Positions 1-12,600 of a stretch of DNA of 64,000 bases are shown here, in pieces. Location of the stretch: the NCBI RefSeq assembly GCF_011745365.1, contig NW_024468915.1, positions 846,653-910,652 of the forward strand, written 5' to 3'. The notes beneath the pieces were generated by a model. The model was not told the DNA's origin and searched no databases. It worked only from the letters and a program-made list of their open reading frames with translations. The position numbers and the translations under genes are program-made. This DNA comes from Cryphonectria parasitica EP155. Taxonomy: Eukaryota; Ascomycota; Sordariomycetes; Diaporthales; Cryphonectriaceae. Each line of letters opens with the position of its first letter. Positions within the stretch are counted from its first letter, which is position 1.

Positions 1-1132
1 TGACACTACTGTATAGCAAGCGCTGTGTGTGAGGTCTCGACTTGTTCCTAAACCTCGTGCAGAATCTAGCGCCTCCAATCTCAACCGTAGAAAGTGTGCC
101 AGCTTTTCTTCATAGAGACACCGACAGGCTGCTCTCGAATATCTATCCCCACACACACAGACAGCACAAAGCTTTCGTAGACTATCCACAGGCAGAAGTG
201 AGTTGATGGTCGATATAGCCTAAACAAAAATCTTTCCTCGATCTCCTGCATAAAGTAGCCTTTGGTTGAGTGTCATTCTCAAATACTACCCTACACCTGA
301 GCGCCTACTTTCCGAGACAATTGACGGGTCAGAACGTAGCGCGAGGGCCATCTCTTTCGTCAAGGCCCCTGCTCAGCAGGATATCTTGACCAGCCCGTTC
401 GCGTGATCCAAAGATGTGAAGAGAAGGCTTCCAGACCGCTTTCATGACGTTGACATGCAGGGTCAGGAAGGGGATTGAGAAAAGAAGAAAGAAATACTGC
501 AGCCCGAGAGGGGCCCGTTGTACGAATGGGTATAAGCACAATCCATTGAATTGAACTTCATAGAATGACTTGTGACTTTCACCAAGTAGGCCTGGGAAGC
601 CAAAGTAGCAGTGCGTCGGGCAGAAATGCATGCATATTGCACTGCAAACTCGGCAAAGGAAGGCGAATTGTATCTATTATTGTCCGTTGGCAAACAGCAT
701 TTGTGGACACTTCACGCCCAAAGAGTGGGGTTGAGGGGGGCTATCGATCACTGATCGTTGACTGCAACACCCCGATAGAAGATAAAGATTGCTTCTGATG
801 ATATTGTTCTCAGACCACAGCCTATGCACCGAGGCCAGGGTGGCAACCTTCAGGCCAACGTCATGCTGCATATGATCTTGCAGTTGATTCTCCGACATAG
901 CCGGGCGACGCAGTTTAGGCGGTGGACAGGTCCGGCATTCAACATGGCAGAGCACAATGTGCGATGTCACAGTGAAAGGTCAGTGCGAGCTGCAGCGAAT
1001 GAGACCATGCACGCTTTGGTTCAGACTGATATTCTAATTACGTAGCCTCATAGTCGAATGACCCTCATGTCGTATCGTACAAGCCAAGTGATTGACCTTG
1101 CTAGAGGAAACTCTTGTTCCCAACTTGCTGGT
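1..1132. other. Intergenic left edge, no gene seen
   Basis: This stretch lies downstream of the PRE7 stop codon. The longest open frames are about 100 codons or less, lack recognisable domains and overlap one another on both strands. No tRNA fold or repeat was seen. It probably holds the PRE7 3' UTR and spacer to a gene outside the window. Confidence 0.5.
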
Positions 1133-2005
1133 TTAATCTTTCTTCAGAGGCAGAAGGACCTCCTCAATACCATTTGCAGTGATGATCATCATCTGCAGAC
1201 CATCACCAACCTCAATGTGTCTCTCCACTGCACCGTCAAACGCATCCTTCACCAAGATCTCCACCTCTCTCCTGGGGAGTGGGTTCTTTGGGCGCTCCTG
1301 CAGCGCATGTCCCTCGCCGCTGCCCGGTACATACTGGTTCTTGAAGTTGACCTGGTTATCTAGGAAGGGCATGATCAGACTGGCAGCGGCGCCGCCCGCG
1401 CGGCACATCTCGCGTTCGTAGCTGCCAACCGGGTCGTAACTGTAGACGGCTCCCTTGCCGTCCTCGTCCAGGCCTCCGAGGATGGCGTAGGCGTAGTATG
1501 GGAAAAAGCGCTTCTGGTAGAGGATGGTCGACAGCCGCTTGGCGCAGGCGTTGACGCTCATCGGCTTGCCATGACGATACCGGTACATCTTGCAGATGGT
1601 GTCGAGGCGCTCCTTTAGGGCCTCGCCGTCCGCCGCGAACCCACACACCGACAGCACCAGCGTCGCGTCGTGCTGGTCTGCGGTGCTGCCGCCCACCTTG
1701 AACACCTTTGGATAGTGCCGCGTGTTGATGCTGTAGCCTGCCGTGTGCCGCGTGTCGCCGGCCATGATGGTGAAGTCGGCGCCTGCGATAGCCAGGATCG
1801 AGCCGCCGTTGTCGGTGTAGCTGAGGTATTGATGATGAGCCGGGGAGCAATCATAGATATGGAATCATGGGGACGTAGAGACCTGGGGAGTTACTTACGG
1901 GTCAAAGCGGTGCTGTCGGAAGCCATCGTTATGGGCTGTGGGTGCGTCGTTGAGGGCGTAGTTGGGCCCGTTCATGAGGGGATTCTGGCTGAACATGGCA
2001 GCCAT
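1133..2005 (-). CDS. PRE7: 20S proteasome subunit beta type-6 (Pre7/beta-6)
   Basis: Non-catalytic beta-6 subunit of the 20S proteasome core, acting in the two inner beta rings in cytosol and nucleus. Two exons are read on the minus strand: 2005-1899 and 1820-1133. They are joined across a 78-nt intron (donor GTAAGT, acceptor CTCAG) and give 264 residues. The start ATG at 2005 opens MAAMFSQNPLMNGPNYALND. The splice restores the beta-fold core FDPYTDNGGSILAIAG followed by DFTIMAGDTRHTAGYSINTR, typical of beta-6. The C-terminal LPLKKD matches the family end, so the gene is complete. Beta-6 lacks the N-terminal catalytic threonine of beta-1, -2 and -5, consistent with this sequence. It is divergent to STT4 with 618 bp between start codons. 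The identification is from recognised sequence similarity and is firm. Confidence 0.93.
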
Positions 2006-2623
2006 TTTTGCGGTGTGAACGTGCGCGAGAGGCTGAATGATTTCTCAATGTGGCAAAAGGTTGGTTTGGTGATGCTAGAGCGTGTTTGTTTGTTTGTGGT
2101 AGCAGGAGTTGGGCTGTTGGTAATAAGATCAAGGCTGGAAGCGCTGTTGAAGCCCACCGAGTGAGGTCCGTCGTCGCGTCAGCCTTGCCTGCCTGGCTGA
2201 CAGGGGTAGCTCCTGACTAAGCAGGCCTGGGCGGGCTGGAGGTCTGTTTTTTTCGGTGGAGCGCTGCAATCTGTTCTCGAAGCTCTGTCTGTGGCGGGCC
2301 CTGGGCAATCTCCGGGGGTATGGCAACAACAGGGAACGGCACAGCCGCCAGGGGGAGGATTTAGGCCGTCACCGCGCTGCTTATTTGGGGACCGCGACAT
2401 CAACTACAACTGCACTCACTCTGGCTGGGCGAGCCAATGTATTTTTGTTTGGTTTTTTGTTTTTGAAGAGTCACTCATTCACCTGGCAGGCTGTTGGCGC
2501 TGATGATAGCTTGGTCTGTTTGTTGCCGTTCCCTACCGCTGTCTGCCGCGCTGCTTCAGCTTTCAATCGCCATCCCACGTACACGGCCTAACCCGCGGAG
2601 CCCCTCCCCCCTTTCCCACGATC
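2006..2623. promoter_or_regulatory. Divergent promoter region PRE7/STT4
   Basis: All 618 bp between the two start codons must hold both promoters and 5' UTRs. A C/T-rich stretch (about 2580-2620) sits directly before the STT4 ATG, as is usual for fungal start regions. No clear TATA box and no recognised proteasome control element was found by eye. Confidence 0.5.
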
Positions 2624-5600
2624 ATGGCTCGCGACATTCGCTCCAAGGCTTTGGAGAAGATCGCTGCGCTCTCAGCCTCGAAATCAACAGCCCTCTTCGA
2701 GAAGTCTGACCTCGATCGTCTATGCAGAGCTTGTGCTAGCCATGCGCACGTCAAAAGCAAGAGTATCTCCAATGGCTCTGCCTCCGTCAAGTCACAGTCC
2801 CTGGGGCGGGTGCCCATGGTGAGCTCAGCTTGCATCACTGGCATACGGCGCGCGCATGCTGACTTCTACAGACCATCCGTGAATACGAGGTCCTGCTGGC
2901 TCTCTGCAAGGCTGCTCCGTTGGTTCAGAATGGCCAGAATGCCCAGAGGCTTACCCGCCAGCTGACTCCTTACTTACTCGATGCCCACGCACAGGAGTTC
3001 GCATCCTCGCCCTTTTTTCGCAAAATCGAGCCGTCGCCCACTGAGGCCCTTACGTTCCATGTCACGTCTGCGCTACTCTGCCTGGGGAACCATGATGAAG
3101 ATGTTTACGAGACTGTCGCGGCTACAATCTCGGCGTTCTTGAGCTCCTGTGCCCACGCGACCGAAGATGCCGCACAGGGTAGGATGGAAGAGGACGACGA
3201 AGGAGATATTGAGGAGGCGATCCACGTTGCGACCATTTCCGTGTCCCTGTTGGGATTCCTCGAGGCTGCAGCCGCCCAAGCCGACTTCTGGAGAGCAGGC
3301 AGCCGCCTGTCTCTTGTCCAACGACTCCAGAGACTGCTAGGTGAGAATACTCTGGTAACCGTGGAACAGGCCTTTTCGACCATTCGGAACTCGCACTCCC
3401 AGGATCGTGCCGTGAAAGACTGGAAGAGACATGTGCGTCGCTACGCCGACAACGGCCGCCCTCTAGGATCAATATCACTTCAACAGGGGTTCATGACGTT
3501 TGTGGCATCTTCGACCTCGTTGCTGGTCGCTGAAACAAGCGCCCTGAAAAAGAGCCATGTTCTCGACCTGTTGATTTCCGGCGAAGGCCTCCTCAGGCCT
3601 GTGACTGCTAGGAGCGGAGATGGAGACACTGGCTCCGTGACCACCTACGCGAGGATCGTTGGAGAACAGTTGAGCTACCTGGATGCCGATGCGGACTTCA
3701 TCCAGATGGGTTCGAGGTCGCAACAGAAGATTGCTTGCGCGATCAAATCTGCAGGCATCATCAGTTATCTCAATTGCGCCAGGCTCAACGAAGCTGCGGC
3801 GGAGCTCGAAACCCTGATGGGCTGGCTAGAGGACACAATTACCGACTTTGACCAGATGGCTGATGAGGATCTCGCATCGGTTGTTCTCCGCTCCATGGCG
3901 CTTGTCTGCAGAATGTCTCCCACGTACAGCGCTCTGGCCAGTCGACTCATGTCCCGATTCATCGTGAAAGGAGGTGCACAGAGCCACATCATCGTGACGG
4001 CTTCTCAGTGTTTGGCCTTTGTCCTTGGTATGCTATCGACCGATGCTGTCATCACCACTCTCTACACGCTGGGCAATGTGCTCAGCTCGACTACCGAGCA
4101 GAATGGTGCTGCCAAACATGATTTTGGCATCGAGAGCGACTCAGAGATATACCAGGGAAGACAGTCTACCGGAAGCTCTATATCGTTGCAGCTCAATGGC
4201 GAGGAAGAGAAGAACAAAGTTTACATGAATGTCATCGACGCGATTTGCGGAATAGCAACATTCTGCAAAGATGAGAAGATCTCTGCTCTGGCCCAGTCCA
4301 TCTTGCTGCAGAAGTACGATAGGATCAACCCCTTGGTCGATGCCAAAATTATCACTGGAGCAGCGGTACTGTCGTTGAGCATCGGTCAACTCGAATTCCG
4401 TTCCCTTCTCAGAAGCTTTGCGCGCATGAGTCAATTCTCCGTCACTGAGAACAGGACCCAGATTCTTGATGCGGTATGTGCCTTCTCTAATCATTATTGT
4501 CCACTTCTCTTACTGACAGCCCTCAAGTTGATTACAGCTAGAAACCACATCTCAGCCAATCTTCGTCCAGATTCTCAGCTGTATGATATATACTGGGATC
4601 ATATGCTGGACAGCATTGTGTCAAAAGGGGATGTTACCCAAACCGGTCATACGAAGGATTCCGATATCGAACTTGCAGCCAAGGAGATCGAGCAATTGCT
4701 CCAACCTCTGGCTGTCTTCATGTCTGCAAATGACCTTGCATCCAACGACTGGTCCGATGACGACTCGCACGCCATGCTTCGCGATGCCTGGTTTAACATC
4801 GTAGTCCACGGTTTCACTCCGACCACGGACCGTGGTAAGAAGTATGCAGACGACCTGCGTGTCATCGCCATACATTCACCTCCTTTGGTCGCAGAGCAAC
4901 GTGGCGAACAGGTGGAGAGCGATGTGGAGCTGAACACAGTTCTTCGCCGCGGCATGAGCTCTGACAGAGAATCACTGCAGAAGAAGCACCTGGCCGAGCT
5001 GGTGCCTTCCAAGGCGTCAGAAATCAAGGGCCTTAGCTACCGCAGGGTCATCTTTCTGAGCGCTGCATATCTTGTGGAGAGCTTACGAGCCGAGTCTGGT
5101 GACTGTACCAAGGTTCTTTCGTACTTCCTCGAGCCGAGTATGCGGAGAAACGATGTGAATAATGTCATGGAGGGCATCACGGCTGTTGTGGTGGAAAAGT
5201 ATCTGACCAAGACTTTGCGAGGCGTCAGCAACACGTTCTCCTCACAGTATGCGGCATCACAGCTGGCGACCATTTTTTGCACTTGCTGCCACCGGATAGA
5301 GCGCGTTCAACAGGCTGCTTATGCCTGTGCTGATCGCATAGTCCGCGAAGTACCCTCGGCATTGTGCCGCCGCTCTTCCCTATTCGCGTTGCTGGAGTTG
5401 CTATCTCTGATGTGGGCAAGTTGTCTTGAGGCAGAAACCGACTTGTACGATCCAAGGTCCACGTTTACTTCGAAGCGTGTCAACATCACGGTCGAACTAT
5501 CAGACGACTATCACTTCAGGAAGTACACCCTGAATCGTCTGTATAAAGCCGCAAGAAGCTGGGTCGTGTCCGCGATGAACATTGCCCCAGCCGATGTGAA

Positions 5601-8600
5601 GGGCTTGTTGCAGACGCACTTGTCTGAGTTTGATGATGAGGGCGCGTATGGCCACATTTCCCTCGGACGGTCCTTTGCCATGGAAATGGGCTCCTCGATT
5701 CCAGGCACAGACCAGAGACTGATCTCGATCGATCCCGTCGGAGAATGCAGCATCAATACAGCCTCGGATTTCGTAGCGCAATACACCACGCGACAAGAAT
5801 ATCGCTACGCAGAGGCCTTGCCGGATCATAGCTTAGAATGGCTCACATTCATGCGCATCGACAGGAGGGCCTCTTACCTGCCTGGCTCAGAGACCGAAAG
5901 CGCCGACGCTGTAACAGCTCTTGCTCACATCGAAGGTCGCATCCTTTCGAAGAAGACCACGCCAATGGGCGATATCCGAGACATCCTGCGTCGAGCCGCC
6001 GCTATGCTCTGCCGCAGTGAGATGGGTAACGAGTGCTCTGTGGCACATTATCTCGTCAGCATCCCATTTGCCTTGTTCACGAAGCAGTCTATCAAGCTTG
6101 GCGTCTCGTTGTGGCTGGGAGTTATGAACGAGAATCCAATCTGGGAGCCCCGAATCCTCAACGAGATAGCTCAGCAGTGGGAGCTCAGCATCCATAAGAA
6201 ACAGGGGCTGTTTAATACGGCCATCACATCTCCCAATCCATTCTTCTTGAAAGAGGAGTTTGCACCCAGTGATCAAGAGGGTCTCACCAAGCGCAGGCAA
6301 TTGGTCCATAACCTCCTGGCTCCCCACACCCGCCTGCTACAATTCCTCAGCAGTCACTACAATGCAACTCGCTTGGGTAGTCCCGATACGCAGACGGTCT
6401 TTGTAAGACTGCTTGACATCACATTAGAGGAGTTGAAGAAATCTACGCCTCACCCGATGGCGAGAGAGCTCAGGCTGCAGATTGTCTTGTTTGGTCTCAA
6501 GGTCTTGCGGACTTCTACAACGATCGGTCCCGTGTCTCAATGGCGTCTGAAGGATAAGTTGCTGTCCGCAGCACTGAGCTGGTTTCACAACGCGCCGAAG
6601 TGGTCCTTTGGCAGCAATATGCTCCAAATCAAGACGGAAATACGCCTCATCACAGATGTCATTGCCGCGATCAAGGCCGTGGCATACATTGGAGCTCACT
6701 CTGTCGGCACTTTCCGCTCCCTACAGGCTCTTCAGTCCAAAGAGCAACTGTTGCTGTTGCTTCTTGAGAGCGAGCAGTCGAGGTTGACTGTCTGGGTCTA
6801 TCCGCTCAGCGAACCACCACAGAGACCATCTACCCTCGTGCATACCGGGAGAGGCTCACTTGAGGTACTTCGTTCCAAGATACTGGTGAGGAAAGGGAAA
6901 AAATATACTGACCAGTCTCAGGCTGCAATACTTCCATTGATTCATACGGCTTGGAGCGAAGGACCTTCGCTCGCCATAGAGCTTTGTGCGAGAATTCAGT
7001 CTGTACGGATACATAAGGAAGTCCGGTCTTTGCTCCTGGCCCATCCCGAACAAGCCGTCAATGAGCCAGAGGCTCTGCCTATCCTTATAGGAAGCTCACT
7101 GCCTGCTGACCTTCCATTCCAGTTGAAGGTATGCTATATCCAATGACGCAAGAGTGTTCCTTGGGCTGACAAGTGTAGTATCTCTTGTTTTGGGCCCCGG
7201 CCAATCCAATTACTGCCGTTACATACTTCTTGCCGGCATATCGCAATCATCCGTTCCTCATTCAATACGCGATGAGGGCACTAGAAAGTCATTCTGTGGA
7301 TGTGACATTCTTTTACGTGCCTCAGATCGTACAGACCCTCAGATACGATGCTCTAGGCTATGTTGAGCGATATATCATCGAGACGGCACAGTTCTCACAA
7401 CTGTTCGCTCATCAGATCATCTGGAATATGAAGGCCAACTCGTACAAAGATGACGACGCTCAAATCGTAGGTTGCCAACCCATTGTTGTTGACGCTTGTT
7501 ACGCAATGCTGACCCTTAGTAGCCTGACGAGATCAAACCTACGTTGGACAAAGTCATGGAACGCATGATCAACGCTTTCGACCCTGTGGATCGGGAATTC
7601 TACGAGCGGGAATTTACATTCTTCGACGAGGTGACTGGCATTTCAGGCAAACTCAAGCCGCTGATCAAGAAGTCGAAGCCTGAGAAAGCTCAGAAGATCG
7701 AAGAGGAGCTTCGCAATATCAAGGTCGAAGTCGGCGTCTACTTGCCCAGTAACCCTGACGGTGTCGTCATCGGTATTGATCGGAAGTCCGGCAAGCCTCT
7801 GCAGAGTCATGCCAAGGCACCTTTCATGGCGACGTTCCGAATCAAGAAGGAGAAGGGAGGCGTCGAACAGACGGGCGACCTAATCGAGGAGACGGTGGAG
7901 ACTGGTGCACCCCCCAAAGACAACAGCTACGAGGTCTGGCAATCTGCCATCTTCAAGGTCGGCGACGACTGTCGACAAGACGTGCTGGCCCTGCAGATGA
8001 TTGCGGCCTTCCGTGGCATCTTTCACAGCGTTGGTCTGGACGTATACGTCTTTCCTTACCGCGTGACAGCCACCGCTCCTGGCTGTGGTGTCATCGACGT
8101 CCTGCCCAATTCCGTCTCCCGAGATATGCTGGGACGTGAGGCAGTCAACGGTCTTTACGACTACTTCATCTCAAAGTACGGCAACGAGGACTCGCTTCGC
8201 TTCCAACAGGCCCGCAACAACTTTGTCAAGTCCATGGCTGCATACTCGCTCGTCTCCTTCCTCCTGCAGTTCAAGGATCGTCACAACGGCAACATCATGA
8301 TCGACGACGCTGGTCACATCCTGCACATCGACTTCGGCTTCTGCTTTGATATCGCGCCTGGCGGCATCAAGTTCGAGCGCGCGCCGTTCAAGCTCACGTC
8401 CGAGATGGTCGCCGTCATGGGCGGCAACACGAACCACCAGAGCTTCAAGTGGTTCGAGGAGCTGAGCGTCAAGGCGTTCCTGGCCAGCCGCATGCACGTC
8501 GACAAGCTCTCTCAAATCGTCCTGCTCATGATGGACAGCGGGCTCCCGTGCTTCAAGCCCGAATCCGTCGAGCACTTTCGCCAGCGCTTCGTGCTCGACA

Positions 8601-8716
8601 AGAGTGAGAGGGAGGCCGCGGACTTTATGAAGGAGTTGATCAGGAAGAGCTACTCGAGTTACTCGACGGGTATCTATGATCAGTTCCAGCTGATGACAAA
8701 CGGTATTCCCTACTAG
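2624..8716 (+). CDS. STT4: Phosphatidylinositol 4-kinase alpha type (Stt4)
   Basis: Makes PI4P from phosphatidylinositol at the plasma membrane; essential in yeast for cell-wall and actin signalling. Four exons: 2624-2818, 2872-7128, 7179-7466 and 7523-8716, about 1977 residues (yeast Stt4 has 1900). A long helical N-terminal region is followed by the PIK helical domain (for example the YLLFWAPANPITAVTYFLPA segment over the second junction) and a C-terminal kinase domain. The catalytic loop DRHNGN lies near residue 1832 and HIDFGF near 1850. The protein ends GIYDQFQLMTNGIPY, typical of the family. The last intron ends in TAGTAG, and only the second AG avoids an in-frame stop. Within exon 2, 4474-4537 resembles an intron (GTATGT, CTGAC, ATTACAG), but removing it shifts frame. 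A 60-nt version from 4478 would keep frame, so about 20 residues there are uncertain. Confidence 0.95.
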
Positions 8717-9059
8717 GGGGGAGGGTGTATATATCAGGTGCGGCTTGTAGCACAACCAAGTCCCTTTCCGTTCTGTCCGGGTAAACCACAAGATATCTGT
8801 AGCTTGCTTGGTTTGGTACCCAAGAGTCAGTCTATTTTGCGATGTAGCTTGTCTTTAATAACATAACCAACTAGAGTCTTCTGTGGGACCTCAAGTACCA
8901 ATTCACGTGTCACGTCTGTCTGTCGACTAGGCGGTTCAAGCAACCTGTGCCAAATTCATATGCCTCTACTAGTACCAGAACATGCAGGTTTCCAACCACC
9001 TCAAGACTGCTGGATTGGACAGAACAAAGTACGAGGAAGAGGAGAGGTGTGTATGTGTT

Positions 9060-9073
9060 GGGGGGGGGGGGGG
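9060..9073. repeat. Poly-G tract (14)
   Basis: Uninterrupted run of 14 G on the plus strand in the spacer downstream of STT4; one of at least 15 such G/C runs in the window. Confidence 0.9.
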
Positions 9074-9484
9074 AACGGCATCACGGGCTTACATCTGTCA
9101 AGGCTCAAGGCCCAAGAGCACTAGGGAAAGGTGAACGCGGATGCGCGGCGGTAAGCGAGTGGCTCGTACTTACAGGTGAAAGCTGAAAAAGAGGAAAGGT
9201 CGTGCACTCTTGGGAGGTCATGGACCATAACGCATTCATATGTGTATCATTTCATTTAGTTGATTACTAGTACACAACAATATGATATACGATCGCCAGG
9301 GTACAGGAAAGAAAGCCTGCTCATGCCCGAGAGACACAAGAGAGAGAAAGAACCCCGATCCACCTGAATAGACTCGCTTGCCCACACAAAGTATTTTATG
9401 CGCCATCGCTAGCAAAACACCAATAGAAGAATAACCGAGAGAAAGGTAATCTATACTGCCATATATTATGAACGACGGCCAACG

Positions 9485-9500
9485 CCCCCCCCCCCCCCCC
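9485..9500. repeat. Poly-C tract (16)
   Basis: Uninterrupted run of 16 C on the plus strand, so G on the strand of the TRP channel gene, about 125 bp past its stop codon; the longest G/C run in the window. Confidence 0.9.
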
Positions 9501-9625
9501 ACCGGCTAGTCCGTTGCTCCATGTTAATTCATTCCTGAAACCTTGGTGATGATTATGAGAGCAATGCGTCTCTTTGTAATTGTTGATATTGTTGTTCTTT
9601 TTTGGTGTGTCCGTACTCATCCTCG

Positions 9626-12600
9626 TCACTCGTCCACGAATTCCGCCTCTCTCCCCTGAACTTTTCCCCTGTGATCAGAGGGAAAACGACTGATGTTCCC
9701 ATGGTGCACATGCACGGTCCCTATACTCGTCGGGCGGTGTTCACTCGACACGCGATGTATATCCATACCGCTTGACTCCTCTGTGTCGCCCATTGACGAG
9801 ACTGATGGCGTATGATTTGATAAGGATCTGCGACGCTCAAATGGAAGGCGAGATGATCCGGATGCGGACTGCTGTTGCTCGTCCATCCTTGGGCTTGGCT
9901 GGTGATTAGGCCGATTGCCCACCGGGGTGTCAAGGTCTAGCGTCAAGCCCGGTATCAGATCCGACTTGCGCTTCGAGCTTTTTCTGGGCACTTCGGGAAT
10001 TTCCTCGTTGCGGATTGTCGCCACGCGGCTGGCCTTCGACACCTTCCTGCTAGGGACGTGGAAGCTGCTGCCCGTGTCCACGTCCGGTAGGGTCGGTGCA
10101 AGACCGCGCTGGCCAGCACGGGGCACGACAGCCTCATCGCCAGAATCGTCTAGGCTGACTCTGTCGCCGTCCAAGAGTGGCTCGGTGGGAGCAGGAGCTT
10201 CGGGGCCCACCGTCGTCGGGTTGGGTTTGCCGCGGCCGTCATCCGAGTCCGAATCGATCGGCCCACTCCTCAGCACACCCATAGCGACGGGTGTTCCTTC
10301 TGGCGGGTCGGTGTCGTCGTAGTCGCCTCCTCCTGCTCGCATTGCTGGGGGCATTCTGGCGCTCCTCACGACTTCGAAACCCTTGCCCTTTTCTTTCCTC
10401 TTGCCACCAAATACATTCCTGAACCAGCCCGTAGCCGTCGCTACAGGTCCCGTCGGATCTGCAGGGCCTGTACCCAGCCTTCTCTGCGGGGCGCCTGAGT
10501 TTAACTTGGAGCCACGCTGCACGCCATAGTAAAAGTCCACCTCTCGCGTTGCGTAATCGTTCCTTGTGGGGAAGTTCAGGGAAGAGTACGCGGCAGGCGC
10601 CGTGACGCCGCGGTCGTTGGCTTCGACATCCACCGGCTCTAGAGGGGGTCCAACCTGACTTCGCCGCCTCTCAGAGAAGTCACCACTCGTTGCCCATGAC
10701 GCGCGAGCTCTTGAGTTTGTTGACTGGTTTTCTAGTGTCGGCCTTCGTCTCCTGGGCGGCCTGTAGAAAGTATCACCAGGCGCATCCGCCATCAGAGCAG
10801 AGGCAGGCATCGCATGGCGGTTTTGTCCCACAGCAGGAGATGGCAGGAAGGAGTAGGTGCTGGCCTCGCCAGGGGTCGTCGGTGTAAAGGCACTCCCGTT
10901 GTCGAGCCGTGATGGGGGCGCATCAAAGCTCATGCCGTCGAAAGCAGACGAACTTCTTTGATGCCGTTGGTTCATCATGACACGCACGCTACCGGCGGAC
11001 TCGCTTCTGACACGCCCAGAAGGTGCAATGTATCCGCCTTTCCCAGCCTCACCAGCAGCGAGCATTGCCGTGCTCGACAGCTGGCTCTGCCTCGACTGTG
11101 CTCCACGCCGCGATGTCCGTCTGGAAAGCTGTCGTGCGCCAAAGATCCTCGACAGCGGGCCCTGAGACAAGCCCTTGTTGTCTTCTCCGCCGGCCCCCAT
11201 CAACCTCGCGATGACCTCGATGACAGTCTGCAAGGCATTCAGCATGAAGCACAGAACCAACACGCCGCCATGTATCAACAAGATGACGTATCCCACCCAG
11301 CCCTTTGGCCCATCGCCGACTTCCAGCTGTGGCACGAAAGCGGTCATGAGGATGATGGTGGCGAAACGCAGGACTGAGAAGAGCGTGTGGTATGCATTCA
11401 TCGAAGTCGGGGACGAGAAAGGCTTGAACGCATGCAGAGTGATGACCTGTACGACCTCGCAAATCGCCAAGATGATGATTTGCGCGATACCGGCAGGCTG
11501 CACCGCACCGATGCCAATGCCGCGGATAAAAGTCAGGAGGACGGGAATCAGAGCAAAGGCAGCAGCTTCGTCCGAGTACGTGTTATACAGCGGACCATAG
11601 AGCAGAACCGTCCACAAATCGTCGAAAAGTACCGACCGTGGCTTTGTCGTCGTGATCAGGCGCAGAAGCCATCCGGCGAAGACGAGAAGTAGCAAGATGG
11701 TGACTGCGGCCAAGCCGACCGTGTAAGCGGGAGAGCTGGTGAACACCACCAGTTGGAACATCGACAGCGCCACCAATGGCAGGAGGAAGTAATTGAACAC
11801 GATCCGGATCACGTTCCCCACAGTAAACGGCAGGTTTTTGTTGCGCAAATCCTCCTCCTGAACATTTCTCACATACCGATAGACCCACTGGATCGCAACA
11901 ACCACTTGGGTGATGACGGTGATGCTGGCTATGAGCACCATGAGCCAGACCATCATCCCGGCCCAGATGTCTTCGACTTTGCCCATTCCAACCAGCTGCG
12001 CATACTCTTGCAGTCCATAGGTTCCATTCGTGTGGTATATGCCATCCACCAGACCCTGCCATCCAGGATCCTTGCTGACGAAGCTCTCGTTGAACATGAG
12101 CGCGGACCACGACACCCGACTGACGACAGGCTGGTAAAATCCGGGATAGTTCAGTGTGAGGCCGCCAGTCAAGGCAATAAACTGGATGTACTGAAGACAG
12201 TCGCTGAATCCAGGTGTCACCAAGCGAAGCAAGTCGTTGTGCCGCCCGAAGTTCGAACTCCAGTGATAAATGTCTGTCGTGCCCCAAGGGCTATAGATGC
12301 TGGCAAAAATGGTGGCTACCCCGACAAAGACGAGAATGGCCATGGGTAAGAGACTCAACATCCAAGCCAGGTCCCCGAGATCAGGGGTGACTGTGACCGA
12401 GACACACCCAATCTTGGACTTTTGGGCGTCACCATAGATGATTTCACTGCGGGTGGACGTCAGTTTCTCGCATGCATCCTCGTGATGAGACAGAGCAAGG
12501 CTGCGGAAAATCTGGGGATCAAGCGAAACTTGCTTGGAAAATATGTTTTTGACTCACAAAGTTGGCGAAAACGAAGTAAATGCATAGCTGGTGTAGAAGG

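Larger units (their letters stand above)
8717..9625. other. Convergent 3' spacer between STT4 and the TRP channel gene
   Basis: Tail-to-tail intergenic region of 909 bp. It carries a 14-G run at 9060-9073 and a 16-C run at 9485-9500, otherwise plain sequence. No gene was seen. Both 3' UTRs are expected here. Confidence 0.6.

Noticed and set aside
11583..12287. 234-codon minus-strand frame
   Set aside because: Out-of-frame shadow of the TRP channel exon, which has the membrane segments.
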